From the NCBI GenBank assembly GCA_900708905.1, contig CAADRB010000108.1:19061-83060 (forward strand): DNA of 64,000 nt. The letters run 5' to 3'. The first letter of the stretch is position 1. Every line of letters starts with the position of its first letter. Position numbers and translations under genes: made by a program. Below are positions 1-12,200 of this stretch, piece after piece. Below the pieces are notes generated by a model. The model saw only the letters and a list, made by a program, of their open reading frames with translations. It was not told where the DNA came from and searched no databases. The stretch is from Hymenolepis diminuta. Its lineage: Eukaryota > Platyhelminthes > Cestoda > Cyclophyllidea > Hymenolepididae.

Positions 1-626
1 AGCTCTGCTGTGTCTAAAAGAGAGACGGGCACCTGAAACAGCGGCTGATGTATCAGTCAGAAGACTCGGACAGGGAACATCAACCGCAAAATCTGAAGCC
101 GAAATGGTTGAGGGACGATACGAAGCTTACCGATCTGCTCTTGGTTGTTTGGGTAGTCTTCTTGAATTAGCCAGACTCCCTGCAGCGATATCGAGGATTC
201 CTGAACCTGAAAACGAGATGAAATACGATCCTGTTGGTGCCCTACATTGTATTGGTCTCAACCCTACAGTAGATGTCGTCAGACGAACCCTGTTAGATAT
301 TCTGAAGCTGATCTTCAAGAGTGATGATATTCTGGCGCATTTTGAAGTGATTGGATGGCTTCTCAATCATGATCTTCTTGAGCAGGCTGTGGAACTTAAA
401 TCACCTCACTTGGAAGCCTATTTAGAATCTCGTCTGTGTCAGTCGCCCAACAATATTCCTCTAAGGCGTCTACTTTGGCGACAGCTGGAATCCCGCGGAG
501 CTAGGTTGGAGGCGGCTAGGGTACTTGAACATCTTGCTACAACGGATTCTAGTGAGGAGGATCTAACTTTGGAGGACAGGTTGGACTATCTTGCAAGGGC
601 TATTGTCACTGTAAAGGCTCTGCCCC
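1..626 (+). CDS. NUP155: Nup155 exon, window-truncated at its 5' side
   Basis: The reading frame is open from base 2 to the donor at 627 (CCCC|GTAAGT), leaving phase 1. The methionine at 104 is internal; the frame runs on upstream to the window edge, so it should not be taken as a start codon. The exon encodes the segment from ALLCLKERR through RYEAYRSALG to AIVTVKALP. The same sequence directly follows the N at 26485, so base 1 may also be a contig edge. Confidence 0.88.
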
Positions 627-3600
627 GTAAGTTAACTTCACACGTTTATTTAAAACAGTAGTTTGTACGACACCAGTGGGATTTGAAGAGTTTTTTTCTC
701 CATTTGCTCCCTAGCTTAATAAATTAGGTAGCATGTGTCAGCGTTTTCTGCTCACTTTTGGATTTCGAAAATATCTTGAGAAGCATGATACTAGGGTCAG
801 AATGAAGGTTGGTCCTTCGCTACTTTGAGGTTTTAAATAATCCTGGAAAGATGTGTTTTTATTCGATCGATGCAAGGAGGTTTTCTGGATTTCGTCAAAC
901 AGTTGACTTTTCTCAGATGTTTGTCAATGAGTCTAGAATTTGCAATTTTTAGGAAATAGTGTTAACTTTGTCAACAATTTAGGCCGAAGTCTTTAAGACA
1001 TGTTGCAGCGTTTGGTGAGTATTTCCTGCACATTAATCAAATATTAACCTGAGATGGTAGGTAGGATATAACCTTATGCAGCCGATTTAAACCCCCAAAG
1101 ACTAGATATGCTAATTCGGTACTGAATTCTGCCAATGATCAAGCCGTACCATCATACTGTGGTGTACCCGTACATAGTCTGCTCATGTTTTTCCTCTTGC
1201 ATACTTTCCACTCTTTTCACTTCCCATGATAGACGCATCCCCTATCTTGCTATTCTCAGACTTGCTCCCACTGATCATTGCTTAGATTTTAAGGTCATTT
1301 GACATGTTACTCTGAGTCAGACTTGTTGAATCAACTTAGCTTCCCTTACTTAGACCGTCCGATGTGTAAGGTACTTAGGTAGTCTTAAAGTAAGATAAGG
1401 TTAAAATGACTGCTTACCAATTTGATGAGCTTCCGTGGATCTGGTTGACACAAATGTTTGAACGCTGATAATATTTTCGTCCTCAGAATCTCAAATGGCA
1501 GAAACTGCGGACTACTTAGCCGACCTCCAAGATCGATTAGATGTTGCAGAGCTACAGAGGCAGTTGTGCGTGGAATTGGCTGCTACAGGCACAAGTTCTG
1601 CGGCTTCTATGTCGGCAACCTTCTCACAGGCCTCCGTGGAGGTGGCTTTGAATGAACTCACTAGAGGACCTCTAGTGTCAGCATCGGAACTCTTTTCAAC
1701 TTATGCAGAGCCTTTTGAGCTGCATGAATCGAAGCTGCTTTTGATGCACTTTGCTGGAGAAACGGTAAGTTTCTGCTTAGTAATGTCGCATATACAATGG
1801 GGGAGACCGTAGAGTTGGGGGGGGGTGTGGCTTCTAGACTTCTTATGAGCTTGAGCTTCGACCGTTTCCTGTCGAAACGGTCCTGTTTATGATGTCTCGG
1901 TCGAGTTGTATTTGTTGTACGCTAATTTTTCAATGTTAATGACGCAATATTTATACTAGTTCGTTTTGATCCAATTAATTGGAATGGCTTATGACAGATG
2001 CGATGGGGAGATATGTAGTTGTCATTTTCAGGTGAGAAAGGAAAGTGTAATTAGAATATTCTGATCTCGCGGCCGATTTCCATGTAGTTGGGGTTGCTGT
2101 CTTAAGCACCTCCATGGCTTGAGCTTGGTTTTAACGACAACTGCCATCTAATTTTAAAGAATTTTGGTTTAGAAGAGCGAAGGTTCCCATTCATTTGTAT
2201 TTTTCCTGCTCCCACGTTGTACAAAGTAGTGCAAATCCGTGTGTTAGCAGAAGAAAGGGTAGATGGAGGGTTGATCAAATTTGAGAGTTTATTTGGAGGA
2301 CTCACTATCGTATTTAGAGGTGCGGGAGGATGGATTAATTTTTCCAGCACTAATTTTGTGGTTAATAATTTCAGTCGAATTATGTTCGGCGTTTTCGTGC
2401 GCATGAAGGCCCGTCAATTTGGAGGAATGTATTGTTTGAGGGATAAAAACCCTTTTATCGCTAAAGCAATGATAGTTTCGCATATGCTTAGTGGGTCACA
2501 ATTGAACAGTCTTAGACTTTCTCCCAGGGCTATTTCAAAAAATTAAATGGTATGGCGCGACGGACTAACTACGAGTTGTCTGTTGTTAGTATGTCGGTGG
2601 TGGTTAATCAATATGACTGAATCTTCCATGGTGATGTCGATGAGGACGTAATCAGTGAGCACTTTCTACCAGGATGTTTTGTTAAGACAACAAGTGGAAA
2701 ATGTTTGAGGGACAAGTGACAAACGTCAAAGAGAGTTTAACTGCTTTTAGGACGCTGATCTTGTTGAGGCAATATGGCTGGCTCTCTTGCATCGACTTCT
2801 GCTTAACACCGGGGGAGGAGGGAATAGTTCACATTTAAGTTCTCCTGTCCCACCACAACGTAGACGTCTCTCAACTAGGAAGATAGCTCGAGGTTTGGAA
2901 CTCAACATCGCTAACTGCTTAGGTCGACTTTATTCTCGTCTCGCGGCCGCAGTAGTTACTCCAAATCCGCTGAATATCGCCAGTTCTGTTCAATTGCATG
3001 TGTCTACTACGGCTGACTATACCTTCTTTCCCCTTGGTGAGTTTAAGCTTTAGAATCACCCACTTATTTGCAAATACATATGCATAGTTATGAGGTCAAA
3101 ACATTGAGGATGATGAAATTTGGTGTGAAGAGTTCTAGATTTCTCTGGTATTTCCTGGGGGATTGGAGTGAAATAGAATAAGGTAGATTTGTATTTCAGT
3201 CCAAAGGCGAAGTGTTTGGTGAAAAGTGGTTGCGAAGTTTCCGGAGGAATTCACTGAGCAGACTCATCACAAAACGCGGCTCCGCAGTCAATTTTAATTT
3301 ATTCCATGAGGGTGCAAAATTCTGTATATGAGTGACAATGATCTCGGATTTGCAATAATGACTAGAACGGGAAGTGCTGTGCTTCTTAAATAATTTACCC
3401 TGGTCCTTGGTGAATAAGTTCTTTCGAGGTGAACAGGTTGTAGGGGATACTACTCGGATATTTTTTTGCTTCAACACTGTTACGATTCTTGTGGAAAAGA
3501 AGCTTTGATTTTGTGGTTGAACTTTTTAATAGATTTCCTTCTCTCAAAGAGAACATTGACATGTGAACTTTAAAATGCACATTAGAGGACCAGCTGTGCA

Positions 3601-6441
3601 GAGCGTTTGTCGTGGAAACACAAAAACGCTTTATTAGAATGAAAATCTCTATGCTGAGTCTTGATGTCACTTACGCAACGTTTTTATTCCTGGTAGTTGT
3701 AATTATATCCACTTTGGAGCGTTACGCAGTTCAACAGAATCTCCCTACTAATTGGGTTCCCGCCATTTTCGGTGACGCCAAGATTCCGCCCAGTCCTGAA
3801 GTCGTGGAGGCTTACAACATAATTATCTGCAAGAAGGATCCCTTCTGGATGCGCGAGAATGTCAGATCGCGTCTCATGGAAGTAATCTACATCTTCGTGG
3901 CAGAATTCATCGACTCGCCTGCTCGACTGTCTCCTAGACAAAGGTATTACTTACATGATTTGAGTAGGGAGCAATTTAACGTGGTACTACCACATGAGTT
4001 CTACTTCATACCTTTCATAAGGGATATTTTAAATAGATCAGATAATTCAGTAGGTGTTGAATTTAAAGCTCCACCCACTTTTCAAAATGAGTATCTATGT
4101 TGTGTGTCAGAATAGCAATTAGTGAAGGAAAAGCACTAATGAAAGATGTGTCTGTTTGTATACTCGTACTTCGCCTTGCATTTGCATTCAATGTCTCCTC
4201 CGAATATAAAATGGGTTGATTTGTTCTATCAAGGTCTCTATTATAAGTAAGAGGTTTGTTTAATCACTGTTATAATCTCTTTTCCCATTTCCTGTATCCT
4301 ATTTTTTGCTTTATTTTTGTATCCGCACTTGTAACAATTTGTTTTCCTAGTTAGCATAACCATGTATAAAGCCAATTACTAAATTGAACGAAGGTACAAT
4401 TAATCCTTAATTAGTTTTTTGTCATATTACTTACCTAATGTTATGTAATTATTATTTCTAATTACGCAATTCTAAAAACGCAAGTTTGCTGACTAAGAAA
4501 TAAAACGGGTGTCTTCAACCATTGTCTGATTTATTTAAGTCCTGATTTATTTTCTTCTTGAGGTAGTAAAACTTACAAATTGGTGATGCGTAATGGCCAA
4601 TTTATTATCGTTCTGGTTTTATAAATTACTACCACTGCGTCATGAAGACTGTGTCATGGACCCTTGTCCAGTTTATTTTCGCGAGGATCCCGAAGCATGG
4701 TTGGCACTTATGAATATGTGGTTTCAAGCTATGGAGATCGCAGGATCACTATGGGGAAAAACAGGAGAAGTTTGGAATGGTTCTTCTTTGACTTCTTGCA
4801 GAAATCAAACCTAAATTTATCAACTTTCTGTAACATCCACCCATTGAGAAGGCTTAGGAAATTCTGAAGAAGGCTATTGTACGACGGACTGGCTTGTACA
4901 CCATACATTGCTTGGGGCAGCTGCTCAGCGAAAAATGTACTATAACACCTTTGTATTCTAAATGTCCTATCCATTAAGTTATTTTCCTGCGTACTACCTC
5001 TTCCATTTTAATGTACATCCATTATGCCATGCTTTTACTTGAAGAAAATTCAATTATATCTGATGAAGCGCAATGGACATGGTGCATTATTTTGACATAA
5101 TCGTTAATTCTTTTCTCCGTTCCCAGTAGATCTCAAGTTTGTTTGCTTTTGTTTAAACGTCTTGCAAAGTATAAATCAGTCCAGAAATATTTAAATAGCG
5201 TTTTCTTAAATTTCAAAAAGTAGGTGTAGGAATCGTGGTCCAAATAAGGGCTTGTTAAAAACGTCTTCTAGACGATGCAAGGTAAAGTGAAAGGGCATAA
5301 AACGGAGGCAAATCGAGAAACATGTAAGAGTAAAGGAGGTGGAGGAAGCAACCATCTGGATATAGTGGCTTCTTCCCTCTAAAGCATCAAGAGGTCATGG
5401 TTGAATGTATATCGGATCCTAGCCTCTCATCAGTCCTCTGTACACTCGTGTTGGTCTGCGTACCGGTGTAGTTGGTGGCTTAGCCTAATCCTAATTCCTC
5501 AGTTTCAACGTGCTTGGTGGATTAGACGTCAGTGGACTAGACCACAAAATGTTCACGACAGTATTTTGCTTAAATAAGTAATAATTTATCATTCCGAATA
5601 AAATGCTCAAATATATTGAGATTGGCATGTCGGGTTTGATTGCTTCACTTTTGTTTTCTTTGTTGAGAAGCATCGCCTGTCGGTTGAAGAAACGATTTGT
5701 AGTTGTCGGACCTTTGACCAACGAGGCGTTTCAAACAATTGGATCAATGTTAAATGGACAGAGAAGGAGTCAGAAACCGAATAAATGTTTTATTTTCTTG
5801 CATGTTTAAACGTGTGGAGACATTGATAGGAGCTTTATTTATAATTGCTTTGTATTCCGCTCATATGACACTTTCATCTATGACCTTTTCACTCTGAATT
5901 AAATAACTCCAACGCATTGTGGAATTGGTTATACGTGAACTCCACGTCGACATCGGTTTTCATTTGTGTAATCATCTCTTTTTTCTGTAAGGTAATTGTC
6001 GACAGAAGAAATGGTTGATAGTTATAGTCACCCTTTGACTAACCGTGTGTATTGTTTACAGTTGAATTCACATTAAATCGGTCTTTGAAAGTCGGGCTTC
6101 CTTGTTCTTTCATTAGGGTGTTTTAACCAATTCGTTAGGTTTAGAATGACGAAGGGGAAGTAGAACGGGTGATCTACTACCTATCTTCCTCCCTATTGTC
6201 ATTCATTTTTCTGTTTTGTAGACAACTCCAGAGCAGTCGAATGCTTGACCATCTGACAACACACTTGGTGGAACTCCATGCAGAACCCAAATCCGGTGGA
6301 GACCATACCCTGATGGGCGGAGGTAGTGGTGGTGCCAGTGGCGTCCAGAGTCAACATCAGCAACATTTGTTGTTGGTGGAGAAGTTGCGAGGATTGAGAA
6401 GCCATCTGGAAAGGATGGCTTCATCTGCTGCTGCCATTTGA
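1..6441 (+). CDS. NUP155: Nuclear pore protein Nup155, C-terminal part, copy 1 (five exons)
   Basis: Five exons (1-626, 1487-1764, 2751-3036, 3697-3943, 6222-6441) join with compatible phases (1, 0, 1, 2) into 551 codons and a stop at 6439-6441. The 5' part lies outside the window. The protein matches the C-terminal alpha-solenoid of Nup155, a scaffold of the inner ring of the nuclear pore. Landmarks shared with the animal family are RYEAYRSALGCLGSLLE, a WLLNHDLLEQAVELKSPHLE stretch (human has a WLIQ...SPFLEPHL version), LDYLARAI, DLQDRLDVAELQ, FFPL then TLE, CKKDPFW, and a tail with LTTHLVEL. These are remembered family features, not a search result. Before the C-terminus there is a Gly/Ser/Gln-rich insert (GGGSGGASG then QHQQH) that I do not recall in vertebrate Nup155. 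Introns of 860, 986, 660 and 2278 bases hold no recognisable gene. All of it recurs at 26486-32926. Confidence 0.9.
1487..1764 (+). CDS. NUP155: Nup155 exon
   Basis: The acceptor TCCTCAG|AA at 1486/1487 completes a Gln codon split with the previous exon (phase 1). The donor ACG|GTAAGT at 1764/1765 is phase 0. The exon encodes ADYLADLQDRLDVAELQRQL, the counterpart of the family's helix that follows the solenoid midpoint, and ends LLLMHFAGET. The 105-codon open frame that runs past 1764 is intron read-through. Confidence 0.88.
1860..1882. repeat. Perfect 9-bp hairpin in a Nup155 intron
   Basis: GACCGTTTC (1860-1868), a five-base loop, then GAAACGGTC (1874-1882). It lies about 95 bases downstream of the exon donor at 1765. 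The same hairpin is in the second copy at 28345-28367. No function is evident. Confidence 0.6.
2751..3036 (+). CDS. NUP155: Nup155 exon
   Basis: The acceptor CTTTTAG|GAC at 2750/2751 continues in phase 0 from the previous exon. The donor CTTG|GTGAGT at 3036/3037 leaves phase 1. It encodes DADLVEAIWLALLHRLLL, a Ser/Gly/Pro-rich loop, then LGRLYSR and DYTFFPL. Human Nup155 has GKIYA and RFFPLDF at the same place. The true exon begins 36 bases before the first methionine of the long open frame. Confidence 0.87.
3697..3943 (+). CDS. NUP155: Nup155 exon
   Basis: The acceptor TGGTAG|TT at 3696/3697 completes a Val codon, so the joined protein reads FFPLVVIISTLE. The donor AAAG|GTATTA at 3943/3944 is phase 2. 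It encodes AVQQNLPTNWVPAIFGDAK, the conserved CKKDPFW motif (KSRDPFW in human) and the segment ending SPRQR. The upstream open frame from 3612 is intron sequence and looks like a signal anchor only by chance. Confidence 0.87.
6222..6441 (+). CDS. NUP155: Nup155 terminal exon with stop codon
   Basis: The acceptor TTTTGTAG|A at 6221/6222 completes an Arg codon (phase 2). It encodes QLQSSRMLDHLTTHLVELHA, a Gly/Ser-rich linker, a Gln/His run and a last helix ending in Ala-Ala-Ile, then TGA. The position agrees with the last helices of Nup155. No clear AATAAA follows closely, so the 3' end of the transcript is not defined. Confidence 0.84.
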
Positions 6442-7763
6442 GAAAGGAGAATATAGGTACAGATAAAGAAGAACGTGTGAAGTCATTTGCCTCTCTATCA
6501 CTCCTCCACCATTTCTCTGTGCTTTATGTATTATTCTTGTGAAGTCTTCTGCAAACTTTGATATGAACATAAGATGATATTATCTTTATTCTAAGGAATA
6601 TTGGGAGCTTGGGAATTGGGTTTTGTAAAGTGATTGGAACCAAATAGAAAGTTCTGGAAATGACAGAAAAGACTGAAAATAGTGCGATGAGTATGTGGTT
6701 TAAGTGCAGTTGTTCTAGCTGGAAGGAACGCATGAAGTTGGTACATCTCACATCAAATGCAGGAAGTGCAGTTTTCTCGCAGTTAAAGGTAGCGTGCGTA
6801 TTTGCGAATATTCTGTATTGTGGTGCCCGCATAATCTGCTCTTCTCGTGAAGAAATCCAACATTAAGATTCCCCAAGTAATTGGGCAAGTTAAAATATGA
6901 ACAGATCAAACCCAAGATTAGCAGGAGTAAGTTACGTCGTGTCTTTTACATACACATAGAGAAAGTAGTCAGGACAAAAGGGCAGTAAAGAAGATGGGAT
7001 TAAAGTGGTTGGAGGTAAAGGCATTAAAATGGAAGAATAATTGCGTGGAAACCTGTTTTCTTCAATACAAAGCTTGACCTCTAGTGGTGTACTGATGTGG
7101 AATATCAATCAATCTACACCAGTCCGATCTCCTCATATTCTATTCAGGTGTGTTCCCTCCTGTTCTTTCCTCCCCCTTTCTCACGACAAAGTATTTAGTT
7201 CTCAGACTAAGATTTCTCACTCCGTGTTGTCAGACAGGCGTTTGTGTGATTTTTCGTAATAGAGTCTCTTCTCAATGAGTTATGACTTCTCCCTGACTCT
7301 CCGTAGATGGCATTTTCTAAGTCGGGGTCACAATGAAATAGCCACATTCTATCCATTAGGATTTGTGCGAGACGGAAGCTCTCGAAAACTTAATTTTACC
7401 TACCAATAGAATTTATTCAGACGCTGTTCTCTTCCAACTTTGAGTAAAATAGGGCAGATAATTTGACGTCTCTGGGATGGGGGTTTATTTATCTCAGAAT
7501 TTACGATTAGTCAATATATCACAATATTATGGACATTCCATTTAACATGTGGAAGCGCTATTCATGGCCTGTGCAACAAACTCCAAAGTTCTAGTATCGA
7601 ATCTTGATATTCTGAAATTGGAATGTGAGATCTTGTAGTCAGTCTGTGAAAACTGGAACGTGGCAATTTGACAGAGGGTAATATCTGAATATTTATAGAT
7701 GGGAAATCGGCAAAGACTATTGAAAATTCCGCTGGAGATTTAGAGGTTGAGAGCTTGTTGAAT

Positions 7764-7784
7764 GATTAGTTAAATCAACTAATC
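7764..7784. repeat. Short hairpin, 8-bp arms
   Basis: GATTAGTT (7764-7771), five-base loop, AACTAATC (7777-7784). It is downstream of Nup155 and is repeated at 34249-34269. It may be chance in AT-rich DNA. Confidence 0.45.
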
Positions 7785-8070
7785 GGGTCAACGATTATGT
7801 TCGACGAAAAGGGGTTTAGCTAGACGCCTGATAATGAACCGCAATGGTCGTTCATTTATTGTGTGCCATCTAAACCGCCAATTTTCCGGAAAATTTCCGA
7901 TTCTTCGTTTCTACTTGCAGTGTTAAAGCAGTGTTGGAAGTGCTAAGTCTGATTTGCAACTTTATCACTGAAATAATTAATTTCACATTTTATTCCACTC
8001 TGTTACCTCCGTCTACGCACTTTCATCCATTTGTTAATGACATTTTGCGGCATACGATTGGTGCTCCCTT

Positions 8071-8141
8071 CTGGTATATGGGATATCCTCAGTAGTACGT
8101 CACTGAACGCAAACTCTGGGATGACGTACTATATACCAGAG
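8071..8141. repeat. Imperfect long palindrome
   Basis: The right arm ATGACGTACTATATACCAGA (8121-8140) is complementary to two left segments, CTGGTATAT (8071-8079) and AGTACGTCA (8094-8102), with a 14-base interruption between them. This could be a degraded foldback or miniature inverted-repeat element. It is present again at 34556-34626. Confidence 0.5.
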
Positions 8142-9258
8142 TCGTCATATTGGAGTTTGAAGATGGGAAATTGACAGAATGTGTCTGGTTCACTGATGAA
8201 GGGGAAGGTGCCATGGGGAGTGTGTTACACAATTAGTTTATTGGGGTAGGGAGGAGGGTGATTGCGTGCCCTAAATTTGATACGGGATTCAAAAGTCTAC
8301 CGATTCCAGAGACTGCAGCAAGTACTATTTATCCTCCAGGTTCTCAACTTTTACTTCTTAAATCACAGTAAGCCATTTGCAGCAAAAGTCACTTTGCTCC
8401 CTTTAATCTTTTCCATTCTGTTCTTGGGTTTGAATGGTTTGTACGGTTTGGGTGTATACTACTTCCTATTGATGCTAAATTTATCTCATTGGTTAAAGTT
8501 CAATTTTCAATTTGATCAGTTAGTATATAAGTTCTGAGTATCACCGGTAAGAACAAATTTGGAAATTGAACCTTTCGAAATTAGGAATTGAAGTAGGGAG
8601 GAACATTGGTTAGGAAAAAAGGGGGCAAACCAGTGAATTCATTAATCGAACGGTTTTATTTCACACATATATCTAACCTCATTTCATTTCATTACTTTTC
8701 CTTGTTCAGTTGCATTTTAAAAAAAGGAAATGCAATATTTACTTTTCGACTGGGTTACAATATCACCTTCGAGTATCTGCTTTCAATGAAATAACTTCAA
8801 TAAAGAGACGATTGTCATCTCTAAGAGACAAACATTAATTTGTTAAGAGATATTCAAACTTCTCAGTCACCTTGATGCGAGTTAAACGAAAAGTGAGCAA
8901 TGTTTTTATTGGAAGTTTCAGGCTGAGTAGTTGGTTACGCAGTTGAATTTATAATTTATTCTCCAGTTAACTAGGAATACGGTTTAATCATAACCGTCCT
9001 CCTTTTAATATCTTAGTCAGAAAATAACAAGCAGGTTTTGGACTGGTAAGGTTAACTATGCAGATTAATCGACCGGCCGATAAGTTGATGTAATTATGGA
9101 TGTGCATTCAACGCAGAATCTCAGAAAAAATTCGAACTGCAGAACATTCGAGAAGATGGAGTGCGTTTGCATAGATTTATCAAAACAAATTTATAGTCTG
9201 AATTCAAAGAAGTCTAATTGTTTAAAATGACATTCTGACAATAGTTTTAGCGTCCACT

Positions 9259-12200
9259 CCAACCTATCTCATTCACCATCTGTTGTATGATTTACTGTTC
9301 CCCGTGCCCTCATACTTCTCCTTTATTAATACATGCTCTTGTTGAGTGAGTGAAATAGTTAACGTTATGAAAATGAAATACTTCAAACTTATAAACCTTA
9401 TTTTTATCCTATTAACTCCACCATTTATTTCTTTTAATATTTACGCACCGATGTGCTTTTACCTATTTTAATCAGTATTTTAACTCGCAGCAATTCAGAT
9501 CAATTCTAGAGTAATTAACTTCGGGAAAGCAACTAGAGTAGGTTAGGCAAGGTTCAATAATGAATAAGGGGGAGGGGGAATTGAAAAGGAGGCTTCAAAT
9601 GAGTAACCTCTTGTTTTTCAGTCTTGGGTTACCGAATATTCATTCATATTCATTCACATTCATAATTTTCAATTCATAGTTCGTTCTCATGACTACTGAT
9701 CCAATTCTCCTCCGCAACCTCTAATCCTTGTTGATCGATTGCTTAGTTACAATAGTCGGTCTTGCCACTTCAATTTACTCTTTCGTAGGTTGATAGAGCA
9801 GAATGATTTCTGCATATTAGGTATTTAACGAAACATCCATTTTATGCGGTTCGGATGGAGTGAAATAGGTAAAAGTGCTTCACTTTTTACAATACGATAT
9901 GAGGGAAAGGCAATATAGGTGTTTTGTAAGCAAATTTTAATAAAGAAACGTAAATTTTTTAGGCGATTGTGAAATTACATTAAAAATTTTAAACTGTAAT
10001 CAAAAGCATTGTAACTAGTAAAGTCATGTTTTACAAAATTAAATGGCTACTTTTTGTTAATAACAAGTGCATTCTTATTGCACTTATATAATTATGGGTA
10101 CCACTTATTTATCACTTGAGATAGGAAACAATATAGGAACCACTGCCAATCTCTTAGAAAAAAGACGAGGGTATTTGATAGCCTTCTGAACTAATCTCCG
10201 TCAATCCTCTAGATAACCATATGATAGGGATATAATTTGCTAACTGACAGATATGAAGTAAAGTAAAGTTTATACTAAAAGAAAGAATCTGTATAATATT
10301 TAAATGATAAATATGAATATACTAAAATATGGTAACATTCCACTATCTTGACCTGACGACTCTCTAACTCAACAGTTGGAAACGGTTCCACGTTCCCATT
10401 CCTTGGACATACTCTTTTTACTGTAATCAGATGAATTTGTAATTGTGAAATGAGCTATTAAGGAAAGACAAATTAATTCTTTCCTCTTGAAAATCAGCGG
10501 CTACGGCAATTTTCTTTCCGCTTGTTTCGAAATTTTGACCAAACTCTTGCATCGTTTCATGCGTTTTAAAATTATAAGGATAACTGGAGTTATGTAGAAA
10601 TCCTGGTTTGGAGACGGAGATCCCATAATTTAACCTTCTCTCCAAGGTAAATGTTCTGCTGAAGTCTATGCACCCCATCTAAATCGTTCATTTGATACGG
10701 TCCATTGATACAACCTTTCCAAAAGACTAAATAAAAAATAAACGTTCTTTAGTTGTAATGCCTGCGTTAACACCCATGACTACAAAAGCTTGTGTAATTT
10801 TTAAACAGGGGATAGCATCTGAACACATATAGATATGTCAGGATTTAAGAGGAGTGCATGAAGAAGTTTATCCTTCACAATCATGAGATACTGAATTGCT
10901 TACTTTCTCATGAGGGAGTGTAATTCAAATCCAAATGTCCAAAGGTCGATCTGATTGATTTGATCCATGGGTTTGTGAGTGAGTCAATGTCAACGATATT
11001 CGGAGCTTTCTGGCGAGTTAATTTAATCGAAAATTTTGTCCCTGCACTTGGTTTAATTTCCATAGTCTTACTATTATGAGTATGCAGAAAATAACTACAG
11101 TGGACAAATATATAAATAAATATATACTGATAATAACGTGTTCATGTTTTTCATAGTATCGTTGTAGAAAGGTAAGTGCTAACCATATATCTAAGAAACT
11201 GAAGAGTCTAGCTGAGTTATCACCCTTCAAACTTCTCATGATCTTTACAGCAGAATGTGGTGGAACGAAGGCAAAACAGTGGTGGGCAGATTTTGAGATC
11301 AGGAGGAGGGGAGAGCGGGAGTAGTTTAAACATCTTAATTTGAATAAAACTCTTGAGGTCACGCGATGGTTCCGTAAGTCAGTTTGAGATCACAGAAGGA
11401 GTTATGCCCTCCAAGAACCACTATGGACATAGTAACAGTCTTGAGATCATGGTAAATAAGTCTCAGAGATAATTGGTGATGACCGTGGGGGAAAATTTTA
11501 ATTTGAGGAGAAAAGCAAACGTTGTCATCAATATACGCCGTATTTAATTTTCTTATTTTCTTTATAAAGTACTCTATTCAGAACATATTTCTCAACAATT
11601 ATTTTTTCGCTAAGTACTCTTTTCTCCAACTTAAAATCTGGCTTTTTGCTATTCAGATATTAATGCTCATTCAGTCAGGAAATTTGAAAATGGAAAGCTG
11701 AGGCATTTCACATATGACTTATTTTACCTCAACGTTTCATAAAAAATTAAAACTCTATTTTATAGATGCTGAGGACATTTATTAGTTGGGGTTTTATTTA
11801 AAAAGCCGAACATCTTAAGTTTCTACAAAAGCCAAAAAGGCGTATATTGTAGGGTCCAACATGAACATTTCTGCTATATCAAGTTTAAACCCATAAAGTT
11901 ATCTATAATTTATGTAAACTCTCAGATGATTGTTGATTTTTTAAGTTTCAAGCAAGGAAAATGCATAATACCGACTACAAGAAAAATTATTACAGAAATA
12001 ATAGATAAATTAATAATTGTTATGTTGTAGCATATCAACATAGAAGTCTGACACGTTAGAGGTAATGCGTTTAATATGCATCGCACTCGGCTAGCTGTCC
12101 TTACTCTCACTAACTAACTGGAACCACCTTGGGGTAAATTCTATTGAGGTTTGCTATGTTGACATTACGTAAGGTGCTTAAAGTCATGCAAGATTATTCT

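Larger units (their letters stand above)
1..9258. repeat. Large direct duplication, copy 1
   Basis: Bases 1-9258 recur at 26486-35743 with a constant offset of 26485. Every open frame in the block reappears with the same length and translation, and the sampled rows, introns included, show no mismatch. A run of nine Gs at 1817-1825 also has the same length in both. Homology stops after CGTCCACT at 9258/35743. See the findings for assembly versus biological origin. Confidence 0.95.
6442..9258. other. 3' flank of Nup155, no gene recognised (copy 1)
   Basis: The open frames here are at most about 100 codons, lack family resemblance and are AT-rich. The stretch holds the 3' untranslated region of Nup155 and intergenic DNA. 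It includes two inverted repeats, at 7764-7784 and 8071-8141, listed separately. Confidence 0.6.

Noticed and set aside
104..106. Methionine as a start codon of a small protein
   Set aside because: The frame is open to base 2 and the residues before it continue the Nup155 solenoid.
2102..2546. Overlapping 100- and 109-codon frames on both strands in a Nup155 intron
   Set aside because: No family resemblance, and mirrored frames on both strands are typical of chance.
3612..3696. Apparent membrane anchor before the Nup155 residues
   Set aside because: It lies upstream of a good acceptor at 3695-3696, and only the part after it matches Nup155.
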